Positions 39,201 through 47,633 of a stretch of DNA of 64,000 nt are shown one piece after another. Under the pieces are notes generated by a model. It saw only the letters and a list, made by a program, of their open reading frames with translations, had not been told where the DNA came from and ran no database searches. This DNA is from Bulleidia extructa W1219 (GTDB taxonomy: Bacteria > Bacillota_I > Bacilli_A > Erysipelotrichales > Erysipelotrichaceae). The position numbers were made by a program, and so were the translations under genes. Every line of letters begins with the position of its first letter. Position 1 is the first letter of the stretch. The stretch spans positions 1-64,000 of the forward strand of contig NZ_ADFR01000009.1 of the NCBI RefSeq assembly GCF_000177375.1. Direction: 5' to 3'.

Positions 39201-39379
39201 TTTTTATGAGTTTTTTTATCTTTTTCTTGCTCCATTTCCCTCAGCATTATCCTTTTCAATTTATCTTGCATAGTTTCAGTTGCATTTTTATTAAAGTGGA
39301 CAACAACCTCGTAAGTTGCCTTCCCAATCTTCTTTATGGTCTTTGTTCCTGTATTCTGTTCATTTTTATTTTCATACAT
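39194..39379 (-). CDS. TnpW-like small transposon protein of element A
   Basis: A protein of 61 residues that resembles the TnpW family of transposon-encoded small proteins. It has TKTIKKIGKATYEVVVHFNK, then DKLKRIMLREMEQEK. The copy in element B (59231-59395) has the same plan, KYTVNLHFKQGTGET and DKILKLIKRE. It ends 24 bases from the left junction, and its 3' end forms part of the 19-bp sequence found again at 9259-9277. The role of TnpW is not known. An AGGAGG precedes the ATG, and a hairpin lies in the leader. Confidence 0.75.
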   Translation of the reverse strand: MYENKNEQNTGTKTIKKIGKATYEVVVHFNKNATETMQDKLKRIMLREMEQEKDKKTHKND

Positions 39380-39407
39380 ATTATTTTCCTCCTGTTTGTT
39401 GCAATCA

Positions 39408-39440
39408 AAAAAGACGATAGAGTTTTATTTTCTACCGCCT
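39408..39440 (-). terminator. Hairpin in the leader of the element A TnpW-like gene
   Basis: GGCGGTAGA and TCTATCGTC form an imperfect stem, followed by six T on the minus strand. A hairpin of similar position precedes the element B copy, so both genes may be attenuated. Confidence 0.5.
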
Positions 39441-39489
39441 TTCACAAGTCTTATGGTTGTTCATTTAATAACGCTTTACCATTTACATA

Positions 39490-40497
39490 TTAAATTTTCA
39501 AATCCTTATTGCTCAGCATTACGCCAAACATCGTATGATACATATCCTTGGAAGATTCCTCTATCTTTGTAATACTTGATATTTTATTTCCTGCATCTTT
39601 TGATGAAGCTCCGCAAAGATAAAAGGCTTCACTGTCTGTTCCATAGTCAATGGCAATATATCTATCGTGATACTTTTTACCTGCAATTTTCATCTTCAGA
39701 TTGATATTAGGGTAATCTTTTCTAAAATCGTTTAGGATATTTTTTGTCAGCATATCCTTGTTTTTCACATTGTCGCTAAAAACTATGACTTCAACATTGT
39801 CTTTTGCAGCCCTTAATAATTCTAAGGTTTTCAAGCCTATATAATTATCTATTACATAAATGCTTTTCTTCGCAGACTTATATATTTTTGTATAGGCAAC
39901 ATCTGCTTCAATCTTATCTCCGTTCATTAAAAGGAAATGCTTGTATGTGTCTGGATCGATAAAATTATCCATAACCTTTTTCAAATCTTCTTTTGTAGCC
40001 ATTTGCGACTTTATTTCAGCTATATCCTTTGTGTTTTGGTTTGTCTGTACTGCTATTTGTACTAATTCTTTTGAACCGATAAAATCTTGGTTTTCTATGA
40101 TAAAGTCTTTCATTTGCTTAAATGTTCTAACTAAGGCTCTGCTTTGCTTAACAGCAAGTTCACCTCTTAGTACAGTCATAAGCATATAGATTCCTTGTTC
40201 TGTAAAGGCATAAGGATTGTATTTAATATTACTTCCTCTACCAGTCCCTCTGTTCAAGGTGAAATTTTTGCACCTTGAAAGTTCTGCCATTTCTTCGTCC
40301 GTTAATTGGAACATGAAGTCTTCACCTTCAAATTTTTCTGCGTTGTTTTTCACCTGTCTATTAAAGTTTTTAGTTTCATAACCATATATTTCAGCTAAAT
40401 CTACATCAAGCATTACTTTCTGTCCACGAATAAGATATATTTTTTTCTGTATGGTTTTATCATCTACAATAACAATCTCTTTATTTTCATCTGCCAT
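39490..40497 (-). CDS. ORF6N-domain protein with a PLD-like C-terminus
   Basis: A protein of 335 residues. Residues about 10-100 match the ORF6N phage-type DNA-binding domain (IYLIRGQKVMLDVDLAEIYG, then AFTEQGIYMLMTVLRG). Residues about 185-335 resemble a single phospholipase D-like unit: SIYVIDNYIGLKTLELL, EVIVFSDN, YHDRYIAID (HxRx4D) and FYLCGASSKDAGNKI. One such motif suggests a dimeric nuclease or phosphotransfer active site. The ATG at 40497 follows GGAGG at eight bases. Phage and ICE ORF6N proteins are usually antirepressor-like. The PLD-like half makes this one a candidate nuclease or defence factor. This is inferred from motifs. Confidence 0.7.
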   Translation of the reverse strand: MADENKEIVIVDDKTIQKKIYLIRGQKVMLDVDLAEIYGYETKNFNRQVKNNAEKFEGEDFMFQLTDEEMAELSRCKNFTLNRGTGRGSNIKYNPYAFTEQGIYMLMTVLRGELAVKQSRALVRTFKQMKDFIIENQDFIGSKELVQIAVQTNQNTKDIAEIKSQMATKEDLKKVMDNFIDPDTYKHFLLMNGDKIEADVAYTKIYKSAKKSIYVIDNYIGLKTLELLRAAKDNVEVIVFSDNVKNKDMLTKNILNDFRKDYPNINLKMKIAGKKYHDRYIAIDYGTDSEAFYLCGASSKDAGNKISSITKIEESSKDMYHTMFGVMLSNKDLKI

Positions 40498-40568
40498 TAA
40501 ATGCACCTCCAACATTATCTAAATTCTTTTCCAATTCGCCACGCACTGAGTAGCTTTTTGAATAAGTC

Positions 40569-40892
40569 TTATATTCTTTTGTATTTTTCTACTCCACCTT
40601 CAGCTTTTCCGATGTGTTCTACATTTTTTACAAGTCCCTTATTTACATTTTCATAAAACCATCTACCAATCAATGCCGGCGGTGTTGCGATTAACTCTCT
40701 TAAAACAAATTCTTTGCCCTTCGGTAAAGAGCTAATTTTGTTTAATAAGGTAGTATATAGGTCAACATAGCTTGTATTTTCTTGTAAACTACTACACTTA
40801 CAATATTCAGTAATGCTTGGGAAACCTCCCTCTATTGCTTTTTTAGTTAAAATTTCAAGTTCTTCATCGGTTACAGTAAATTGAATTCGCAT
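40569..40892 (-). CDS. DUF1413-type small protein
   Basis: A protein of 107 residues with a ribbon-helix-helix-like start (RIQFTVTDEELEILTKKAIE) and a C-terminus LPKGKEFVLRELIATPPALI followed by GRWFYENVNKG, resembling DUF1413. Such proteins are common in mobile elements of Bacillota. It could act as a small DNA-binding regulator. The function is not known. It is separated from the ORF6N gene by about 70 bases and from the replication gene by 180 bases with no recognised feature. Confidence 0.65.
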   Translation of the reverse strand: MRIQFTVTDEELEILTKKAIEGGFPSITEYCKCSSLQENTSYVDLYTTLLNKISSLPKGKEFVLRELIATPPALIGRWFYENVNKGLVKNVEHIGKAEGGVEKYKRI

Positions 40893-41074
40893 TTATATAT
40901 CCTCTCCTTACAACTGAGTTTATTACCATATCATTATCATTTTATCATAAATACGATATTTTTTCCATACTGCAATTTTAAGCCCTTACATGATGTTTTT
41001 ACACTTAGCTATAATCTGATACCTATTTTATGATTAAAGCTCTAAAAACACCTTTCCACCGTCTTATACGAGGT

Positions 41075-41791
41075 CTACAGGTGTACTCCCTTGTCATAAT
41101 CTTCAAAGGTATATACTTTTGATTTACTGCCCTCCTTTAGTTTCCCTTTGTCTTGCTCGTACCAATGAACTAAGGTTGCATAATGGTCTTTATAGTTTCT
41201 TCCTGTGCTTTTTATATAAGTGGATAACTTATCTATCATTGTTTCTGTATGGTCTTGTAATTTGTCCTTTAACTTCTCATATTCTTCATTCGTTAAGGAG
41301 ATATTTTTATATTCTCCATAAAACGAAGATGGGGGATTGTGGTTTCCTTGCTCTACTCTCCCCTCATCTATACTAACCCCATCTAATCTCCCCTTACCTA
41401 ACCTAATCTGCGTATCCAAACTGGATACATTCTGGATACATATATTTTCAGTTTTTTCATAAGTGTTGGTATTCGTGATTTTTAGATATGCTTTCTCGTC
41501 TTTATAAATGGTTTCTTTGTATCTGTCTTTTTGGATATAGTTATTTCTTTTCCAATGAGTTATCACTATAATTCCTGTCTTAAAAACAATGACAAAGCCT
41601 TTTGCTATTAGAAGTTTTAAGTCATCTTCTCCGGCTCCTGTCATTCTTAATATAGTCTTTGGATTACTAACAAAGCCGTCATCATCTGCACAAACATTAA
41701 GGTGCATATATAAGGCTTGTGATGATAACGGCATTTCCAAAAACACATCCGATTGAATAACAGACTTTGATAACATTCTTCTTTCTGCCAT
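41075..41791 (-). CDS. Replisome organiser-like replication protein of element A
   Basis: A protein of 238 residues starting MAERRMLSKSVIQSDVFLEM, then AQALYMHL-like (SSQALYMHLNVCADDDGFVS) and VIVITHWKRNNYIQKDRY. This is the N-terminal winged-helix domain of phage replisome organiser/DnaD-like initiators. The C-terminal half contains a charged segment ending with a helical YKDHYATLVHWYEQDKGK. Such proteins open origins or load helicase. Its presence suggests that element A can replicate as a circle after excision. Its gene follows the small accessory gene by six bases and is the penultimate gene of the mobilization operon. Confidence 0.7.
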   Translation of the reverse strand: MAERRMLSKSVIQSDVFLEMPLSSQALYMHLNVCADDDGFVSNPKTILRMTGAGEDDLKLLIAKGFVIVFKTGIIVITHWKRNNYIQKDRYKETIYKDEKAYLKITNTNTYEKTENICIQNVSSLDTQIRLGKGRLDGVSIDEGRVEQGNHNPPSSFYGEYKNISLTNEEYEKLKDKLQDHTETMIDKLSTYIKSTGRNYKDHYATLVHWYEQDKGKLKEGSKSKVYTFEDYDKGVHL

Positions 41792-41797
41792 TTCTAC

Positions 41798-42082
41798 CTA
41801 CCTTTCTTTCTCCATCTTTATGTCTTCTTTAGTTCGTGCCTTTGGTCTATTTTTCTCTCTTTGCTCCATTTTCTTGTATCTTTCAATCTCTGCTTTAATA
41901 CTTTTCTTTTCCGTATTTTTATCTCGATTGATTTTTACTGCATTTACTTTTTCTCTCATATTTTGGAACACTTCATTTTGTATTTTCTCGGCTTCTTCTG
42001 TTGTTAGGTGATAGAATTTTTGCAACAGCTCTTTTACCATCTGTTCCACCTTTGAATACATTTCTTCTTGCACTTGGCTCAT
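41798..42082 (-). CDS. Small mobilization-region accessory protein
   Basis: A protein of 94 residues, mainly helical and highly charged, with VEQMVKELLQKFYHLTTEEA and a lysine/arginine-rich C-terminus. I do not recognise a named family. It lies directly after the relaxase (7 bases) and before the replication protein (6 bases). It may bind relaxase or DNA. Confidence 0.6.
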   Translation of the reverse strand: MSQVQEEMYSKVEQMVKELLQKFYHLTTEEAEKIQNEVFQNMREKVNAVKINRDKNTEKKSIKAEIERYKKMEQREKNRPKARTKEDIKMEKER

Positions 42083-42089
42083 AGTTTAC

Positions 42090-43724
42090 CTACCTTTCTT
42101 GCCCGGAATATTTTTCTTTTGCTTTTTGTTTGTATTTATCTGTCTTTTCCTGTTGCTCTTGGAATTTTTTCAGTTGTGCAATTACGCTTGGTTTCTCTCC
42201 ACGCTTGATTGCTTTGTCTATTTCAATGGATAAATCTATTCCATACTCTTCATTGACAATCTTTACTGCGTATTTGATATGGTCTATCTGCTTAAATTCG
42301 TCTTGTACTTTAGCTTTATCTTTGGTTAGCTCTTGTATCTGATTTTCAAGGCTTGATATTTCTTTTTGCCAATCACTTAATTTGATGGATGATGTCCCGG
42401 TAAATTTTTCTATGGTCTTTCTTGCTCTTAGGTATCTGTCTATTTTCTTTTTATGAGAATTGTAAAAGCTGTCTTTGAATAGTGTTTTATTTTTATATTC
42501 CTGATAAATTTCTTTATTTTCTCTGATAGCGTCTATGCAACTTACACATTGGTTTAGGTCTTTTATTCTTTGTGTCTTTTCTTGAATATCACCACTTATC
42601 TTTTTACTTTGCTTTGCCAGTTCAAAGACTTTTCCTTGTAGGTCTGCTATGGTTTGAAGATGATTATCTTTCAAATAATAAATTGCTTTTACAAATCTCT
42701 TTAGGTCTGCATTTCCTTTTTTTATCTGTCCATAATAAGACAGATTTTTTGTTTTTTCTCCCTGTATTTCGTTATAAATAGAAATGTATTCATAGAGGTT
42801 AAAGAGTTCCGCTTTGTTCTCCAGTTCATCTTTCTTGGTCTGTTTATACTCATCGTATTTTACTTGCAGATTTCCAAGTAAAGAGTCTATCCAAGAAGTG
42901 ATTTCTTTTATCTTGTTCTTAATGGCTTTTACTAAAGAATTATGCTTTTTGATTTCTCTGTTGATATTTCCTTTGTCGGTTTCGATTCCTTTTTTCTCTA
43001 AGGCACTGGCACTTGCTCCTAAATGAATGGTTGGAATTTCTTCTATCCCTTGCCTTTTATAGGAACGATGATCTACTCTCTTTTCCTGATGATTTTTTTC
43101 TAAATACTGATTACAAAGACTTGCAAAATTCTCTCGCCATTTCTCAGCGTTGCCTTTGTCGTTCCAGTCTGTCAGCTCTACTTTTCTTGTTTTGTAGTTT
43201 CCGCTTTTTAGTTTTATCTTTTCTCCCTTTTCATCAAGGATATATTCCTTTTTTGATTTTGGTTGCCACTCTCCTTTTTCATTGATTGGTCTAAGGGTAG
43301 TCATAATATGTGCATGGATATTATTATTTTCTTCATCACTTTCATCATGGATTGCAAGGTCTACTATCATTCCTTTTGATATAAAATTTTCTTGTATAAA
43401 CTCTGTGATTAGTCTTTTGTTTTCTTCAAAGGATAATTCTTTCGGTAAGGCGATAATGAAGTTTCTTGCAAGCTGTGCGTTGCTTGCTTTCTCATTTAGT
43501 TCAACGCTATTCCATAAAGTAGTTCTATCTTTTAATGCTATAGGGACATTCTCCGGCAAGAAGATTTCTGAATGTAAAAGTCCTTTTTTATTATGATAGT
43601 CATGAACTTCTCCATCCCATTCATTTTTGATTTTCTCGCAAGAGATATATGCTGCACTTGCAACTGCCGATTTACTCTTACCTCTACTTATCATAGAAAT
43701 ACTAAAGTGAAATGTTTCTGCCAT
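42090..43724 (-). CDS. MOBQ-type relaxase (MobA/MobL) of element A
   Basis: A protein of 544 residues. The N-terminal 200 residues form a HUH relaxase domain with the tyrosine in VASAAYISCEK (Tyr26) and the histidine motif NNIHAHIMTTLRPIN, preceded by AIHDES. A long coiled-coil region follows. MobA/MobL relaxases nick oriT and lead the strand to a recipient through another element's transfer channel. A MOBQ-type nic site lies just upstream at 43876-43887. The residues LSFEENKRLITEFIQENFIS are shared in pattern with the element B relaxase (60614-62074), so the two are homologues. Its own element lacks T4SS genes, so a helper ICE is needed. Confidence 0.9.
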   Translation of the reverse strand: MAETFHFSISMISRGKSKSAVASAAYISCEKIKNEWDGEVHDYHNKKGLLHSEIFLPENVPIALKDRTTLWNSVELNEKASNAQLARNFIIALPKELSFEENKRLITEFIQENFISKGMIVDLAIHDESDEENNNIHAHIMTTLRPINEKGEWQPKSKKEYILDEKGEKIKLKSGNYKTRKVELTDWNDKGNAEKWRENFASLCNQYLEKNHQEKRVDHRSYKRQGIEEIPTIHLGASASALEKKGIETDKGNINREIKKHNSLVKAIKNKIKEITSWIDSLLGNLQVKYDEYKQTKKDELENKAELFNLYEYISIYNEIQGEKTKNLSYYGQIKKGNADLKRFVKAIYYLKDNHLQTIADLQGKVFELAKQSKKISGDIQEKTQRIKDLNQCVSCIDAIRENKEIYQEYKNKTLFKDSFYNSHKKKIDRYLRARKTIEKFTGTSSIKLSDWQKEISSLENQIQELTKDKAKVQDEFKQIDHIKYAVKIVNEEYGIDLSIEIDKAIKRGEKPSVIAQLKKFQEQQEKTDKYKQKAKEKYSGQER

Positions 43725-43860
43725 CTGTTTAAGCTCCTTTCATTTTTTTATTTGTTTTCAGGTAAAGGAAAAAGCAGACAGGTTATTTTTTGTATCTTTT
43801 CCTATCTGCTTTATCCGTATGTTTTTATTAAGTTTTGGATTTTCAAAGACTTGCTAAAAT

Positions 43861-43940
43861 CCCTTAGTTTTTCTAAGGGCGCAATTATACACCCTAAAGG
43901 GTGCTTTGCGTCCTGCGAAGCTTTTTACCCTTGCAGGGAG
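43861..43940 (-). other. Origin of transfer (oriT) of element A
   Basis: On the minus strand TAATTGCGCCCT (43876-43887) resembles the MOBQ nic sequence TAAGTGCGCCCT of RSF1010 and pIP501. It is preceded by the inverted repeat CACCCTTTAGGGTG (43890-43903). Element B has the same arrangement (62272-62300) but on the plus strand. Additional conserved blocks (TGCGTCCTGCGAAGC, CTTGCAGGGAGC) follow on the plus strand. Confidence 0.8.
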
Positions 43941-43972
43941 CATCTGAAAAAAACTAAGGTTTTTTATTCTGT

Positions 43973-44302
43973 TTACTCAATGTCTGTTTCATCTTCCATA
44001 TCTTTCCCATTTATCATTTCGTCATAGGCTTGTCTGTATTCTTTTGTGTGAGTAGCAACTTTAAGTAATTCTTCTATCTCATCGTTAGTAAACATGAGAG
44101 GATTTTTAATGACTCTTTCTACTATCAAGCCTCTTTGTATAAGCCTATGATTTCTTCTTTTTCGTTCCTTTTCGTTTGCAAGTTTTTCTAATTTCTTGCC
44201 TTGATTTTGTAATTGTTTCAGCTTCACATCGCACTTTTCTCTTTCTTCCTGAAGTTCAGAAATTTGTTCCTGTACTTCCTGTAATGTGTTTTCTTTCTTC
44301 AT
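43973..44302 (-). CDS. DUF3847-family protein of element A
   Basis: A 109-residue basic coiled-coil protein: QEQISELQEEREKCDVKLKQ and KRRNHRLIQRGLIVERVIKN. It fits the DUF3847 family, which is found beside relaxase genes of mobilizable Bacillota elements. A homologue (62314-62634) has the same position in element B. It probably binds oriT or assists the relaxase, as MobC-type proteins do. A terminator-like hairpin lies in its leader. Confidence 0.75.
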   Translation of the reverse strand: MKKENTLQEVQEQISELQEEREKCDVKLKQLQNQGKKLEKLANEKERKRRNHRLIQRGLIVERVIKNPLMFTNDEIEELLKVATHTKEYRQAYDEMINGKDMEDETDIE

Positions 44303-44330
44303 TTTTCATTCCTCCGTTTCAATTTTTCTC

Positions 44331-44370
44331 AAATAAAAAAACAGTAAACTGTTCCTTTCAATTCACTGTT
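44331..44370 (-). terminator. Leader hairpin of the element A DUF3847 gene
   Basis: CAGTGAA and TTTACTG pair and are followed by seven T on the minus strand. The same CAGT...ACTG plus T-run design precedes the element B DUF3847 and TnpW-like genes and follows virD4. Confidence 0.65.
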
Positions 44371-44450
44371 TTCATATTAGTTGTTAGTTATATAAGCTAT
44401 AATTTACCTATCGCAGTGTGTACTTCATGATGGCAACCAAAACGATAACA

Positions 44451-45278
44451 TCACACTTTCTCAAATATCAAGATTTTCTGTGATAGTTTGTGAGCAATCG
44501 GCAACCAGTTAATAAGCTTAAGCACTGGAAATATAGCAGACATCCCCCTCGTAATATCATCATCCTTTACACTACGGAAACCTCTTGCAATATCCTTAAT
44601 ATCATCAAAGGAATCCGCCCCAAATATAAATTTTGCTCCTGTTTTTTGTATGGACTTTTCAACATTTTCTTTCGCCACCCACCTTTTTGACAGGCACTCC
44701 ATAAGAACATAAGCATTGTCAAAATTCTCTCGAATAATTCTGAGCATTTGGGCATTGTCTTCCCTTGTCAAGTACATTGACAAGCCCTCAATGATAAACA
44801 GAATGTTCCCATCTGCTTTTATTTCTTTTGCCCACGCCGAATCCGTTGCTGAAATACCGATGTTTGAAACTCTGCCGGATTCTGCAAAAATCTGATTCCT
44901 TACCTCAACTGTTTCAGGCAAATCAAGGTTGTACCATGTGATTTTTCCGTTATCCATGCGATAAAATCTCGTGTCAAGTCCACAAGCAATATTTACGACT
45001 GTACAGGTTGGATTTTCGTCAATAAACTCTTTTACCAGTTCATCAAATACAAGCGTTCTTGCAATCACGCCATAACTCATAAGGGAATCATTTGTGGCGA
45101 CAGTAAAATCGTAATCAATTTTTTCAACCAATTCCACCGCTTTGGCATCATAAAATTTATGTCTTTTGCTCTTGGAATATTGTGCTCTTGCATAAAAACT
45201 CTGAAGCATCGTTTCCGCAGCACCGTTCAAAACAGGTTTTATTTTTCTTGCATTTCTATTTCTTCCAAGTATAAACAC
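44451..45278 (-). CDS. Leucine carboxyl methyltransferase-like O-methyltransferase (PF04072)
   Basis: A 275-residue class I S-adenosylmethionine methyltransferase of the PF04072 type (LCMT/TcmP-like). It has VVNIACGLDTRFYRMDNGKI (SAM-binding), WYNLDLPETVEVRN, and ILFIIEGLSMYLTRE. This family methylates carboxyl or hydroxyl groups of small molecules or peptides. It is not an rRNA methylase. The gene ends the cargo block nearest the mobilization genes and follows a small membrane protein by 24 bases. It probably modifies a small molecule linked to the ECF/ABC cargo. The substrate is unknown. AGGAGG precedes the ATG. Confidence 0.85.
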   Translation of the reverse strand: MFILGRNRNARKIKPVLNGAAETMLQSFYARAQYSKSKRHKFYDAKAVELVEKIDYDFTVATNDSLMSYGVIARTLVFDELVKEFIDENPTCTVVNIACGLDTRFYRMDNGKITWYNLDLPETVEVRNQIFAESGRVSNIGISATDSAWAKEIKADGNILFIIEGLSMYLTREDNAQMLRIIRENFDNAYVLMECLSKRWVAKENVEKSIQKTGAKFIFGADSFDDIKDIARGFRSVKDDDITRGMSAIFPVLKLINWLPIAHKLSQKILIFEKV

Positions 45279-45302
45279 CTCCTACTAATTTGAATTTAGT
45301 TT

Positions 45303-45800
45303 TTAAAATAATGTGCATATCCATGCAATGACTAACGATCCGATAATCATAAATAACACTTGAATAATGTGTTCCTTTTTGTTATATCCAAAGAGTTTAG
45401 GACTAAGCTTATCTACCACTTCCGGATAATAATGTTCAAAAAAACTAAAACCTCGATTGCACAAAAGTATCCAATCAAAAAATACAATATCAAAGGCTTT
45501 CAGCAAAAGAAGTATCATCAGAAATCTAATGAAAAACTGAATGTAAGTAAAGTTATTTTGAACACCATCCACTGCACCAACGATAATTGAACTCCCCATG
45601 AATAGTATTGCAATAATAGCTAATATCCATCCAACTAAACTCTGACCACGAAAGCGTTTTTCCTTTGGTTCAATAACATCAAACACTTCTTTAGGACACG
45701 AAGAAAAGAAGTCTTTGTTTTGAATAAATCCAACTCCTGCCCACAGCAATAAGAACAATCCAATCATCATAATAACTGCAAGCAGTATCGTCATATACAT
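45303..45800 (-). CDS. Small integral membrane protein of unknown function
   Basis: A protein of about 165 residues with four hydrophobic helices (TILLAVIMMIGLFLLLWAGV, VGWILAIIAILFMGSSIIVG, and two others) and no motif I recognise. The ATG at 45800 is preferred over an upstream TTG because GGGGTG lies 12 bases upstream. It sits between the methyltransferase and a hydrolase in the cargo block. A transport or resistance-type role is possible, but nothing in the sequence shows it. Confidence 0.6.
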   Translation of the reverse strand: MYMTILLAVIMMIGLFLLLWAGVGFIQNKDFFSSCPKEVFDVIEPKEKRFRGQSLVGWILAIIAILFMGSSIIVGAVDGVQNNFTYIQFFIRFLMILLLLKAFDIVFFDWILLCNRGFSFFEHYYPEVVDKLSPKLFGYNKKEHIIQVLFMIIGSLVIAWICTLF

Positions 45801-45855
45801 AATTATCAATCACCCCACAATATCCACTTTTCTTCTGAAAGCTACCTGTAGAATA

Positions 45856-46794
45856 TTACAAGAGAAAGCTATCATCTTTATCTCCTCGTATTACGGCATA
45901 TATGTTGCTTCTTACTTCCTTTGCCTCAGGTAAAAATCCTGCCGCCGCCCAAGTATGCATCATTCTCTCTCCTATATATGTTTTCATAACCACGCCATCC
46001 ATTTTAGCTTTTTCTTTTGCCTCCGGCAGCTCTGCTATCAACACTTCATAAGAACCATAAATGATATACATGTCAGGTAGCCCCTTCCATGAGTACTCAA
46101 TTGGCGATTTCATATATTCCACATTATTTAAATTTATTCTTTGCATTACTTGATCTTGTTCTTTCATGTAGCAAGCCGGAATAATGCAATCAAACTTATC
46201 AAGTCTCTCCATCTCTTTCATCTGTTCTTTAGTCGGAGGAATACGAAAGGTTGGCGAGTGCATAATCAATCTTTTAGGCATTGGTAAATTCATGTCGTTT
46301 TCAAGAATATGCAAACATATATTTTGTGCAAGGCTTGCTCCACTTGATAAACCAAAAAATATAATATCATCTGCATTAAACACCTTAAGTGCCTCGCTAT
46401 AAACGTTTAGACCTGCGTCGATAATTTGCAAGCCGGTTGCTTTTGGAAAAAGCGGATACCATACAAGCCAAACTTCAGCCTGACTTTGATTAGCTATATC
46501 TTGAGCAAACTCAAAATCACCGGAATTCCCCGGAATGGTATATCCCCCACCAAAGAAATATAACACAAGCCTATTTGTTACTTTATTTTTTGGTTTGACT
46601 GCATAATACAAAGTGTCATTCACATATCTTTCTTCAAAATCATAAGATTTATGAAGCTTTTCAAGAGGTAGTTTAGATTTCTGTTTCTTTTCTTGTTTAG
46701 CAAAATATTCATCCGGATTTTTTATCGCTTTTTTCATCATAGGTTTCACAGTATGACGAAATAAAAATTCCGTTAATTTATATCTAATACTCAC
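45856..46794 (-). CDS. HSL-like alpha/beta hydrolase (acetyl esterase type)
   Basis: A protein of 312 residues with the hormone-sensitive-lipase-type oxyanion motif YFFGGGYTIPGNSG, the nucleophile elbow FFGLSSGASLA (GxSxG), and a C-terminal histidine in MMHTWAAAGFLPE. The likely acid is in YIIYGSYEVL or nearby. These enzymes cleave short esters or acetyl groups. The start is GTG at 46794, with AGGAGG eight bases upstream. It is one of three hydrolases in the same cargo and could release a bound ligand from an imported ester or act as an esterase. The substrate is unknown. Confidence 0.82.
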   Translation of the reverse strand: MSIRYKLTEFLFRHTVKPMMKKAIKNPDEYFAKQEKKQKSKLPLEKLHKSYDFEERYVNDTLYYAVKPKNKVTNRLVLYFFGGGYTIPGNSGDFEFAQDIANQSQAEVWLVWYPLFPKATGLQIIDAGLNVYSEALKVFNADDIIFFGLSSGASLAQNICLHILENDMNLPMPKRLIMHSPTFRIPPTKEQMKEMERLDKFDCIIPACYMKEQDQVMQRINLNNVEYMKSPIEYSWKGLPDMYIIYGSYEVLIAELPEAKEKAKMDGVVMKTYIGERMMHTWAAAGFLPEAKEVRSNIYAVIRGDKDDSFLL

Positions 46795-46832
46795 AATGCA
46801 TACCTCCTTAATTCCAAACATGGCAAATTATT

Positions 46833-47600
46833 CTATTTCTTAACTTCCATTAAATCTCTGAATTGATTAACCATTTTCACAGGATAAAGACTTGCCATGC
46901 TGCCATGACCCATATTTTCAAATTTGATAAACTCTGTATTAGGAAAATGAATTTTCATATATTGGATATCCCATGCACGAGCTTTAGACTCTTTATCACC
47001 ATACCAATATTGAATACGCCCGCTATGTTCTGACACGTTCTTTGGCATAACATAGTTGTTGCAAGATTCAAATGTTCTCCATATCGTTTTATAACTAATA
47101 AAATTAAGGACTTTAGCAACATACTTCAATTCCTCTTCGCTGTATTCATCTGTGGAAAATGATTTTTCAAGAAGCTTTAGCCCTCCAATTTTACCTATAG
47201 AAATCATAAGAAAATCTCTTATGGCAATCATTCTTGTAACAATCCAAGGAAGCTGATATGGTGTTATTGCTCCATCGCAAATAATGTTCCTTATTTTAAC
47301 TCCGTGATTGGAGAACATTTTTAAAGCGATAGAGCCTCCCATAGAACAACCATATAAAAGATCAACTTTCTCAATTTTATGTTCTTTCAGCCACCCTAAT
47401 AAATTATCGGCAATTTCTTCTACACTCGTAAAATTTTCGTTTGGATTTTCTTCATCATATCCGGGAAGTGCAGGAACAATAACATGATACTCTTCTTTAA
47501 GTATAGATAAAATGTATTCAAAATAGTCCCACATGACTAATGAAGGATGAATCAATACAATTATTTTATTTTTATCAGCTCCAAACTCATGTATGTTCAT
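46833..47600 (-). CDS. Alpha/beta hydrolase
   Basis: A 255-residue alpha/beta-hydrolase fold protein. The opening strand IVLIHPSLVMWDYFEYIL is followed by VIVPALPGYDEENP and the nucleophile elbow LLYGCSMGGSIAL (GxSxG). The catalytic histidine is in ENMGHGSMASL near the end. The pattern is that of a lipase/esterase-like hydrolase with a cap. GGAGG lies upstream of ATG. It sits between an esterase-like gene and a methyltransferase in the cargo block. Functional link to the transporter operon is inferred. Confidence 0.8.
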   Translation of the reverse strand: MNIHEFGADKNKIIVLIHPSLVMWDYFEYILSILKEEYHVIVPALPGYDEENPNENFTSVEEIADNLLGWLKEHKIEKVDLLYGCSMGGSIALKMFSNHGVKIRNIICDGAITPYQLPWIVTRMIAIRDFLMISIGKIGGLKLLEKSFSTDEYSEEELKYVAKVLNFISYKTIWRTFESCNNYVMPKNVSEHSGRIQYWYGDKESKARAWDIQYMKIHFPNTEFIKFENMGHGSMASLYPVKMVNQFRDLMEVKK

Positions 47601-47633
47601 CACTAACTCTCCTCCAAAATCCCAATTTTAATA

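Noticed and set aside
40893-41074. Intergenic stretch in element A
   Set aside because: Examined for small genes and RNA features. Only AT-rich sequence was seen.
44451-45278. Methyltransferase as an erythromycin-type rRNA methylase
   Set aside because: It lacks the Erm motifs (such as NLPY) and has PF04072 features, so an O-methyltransferase is far more likely.
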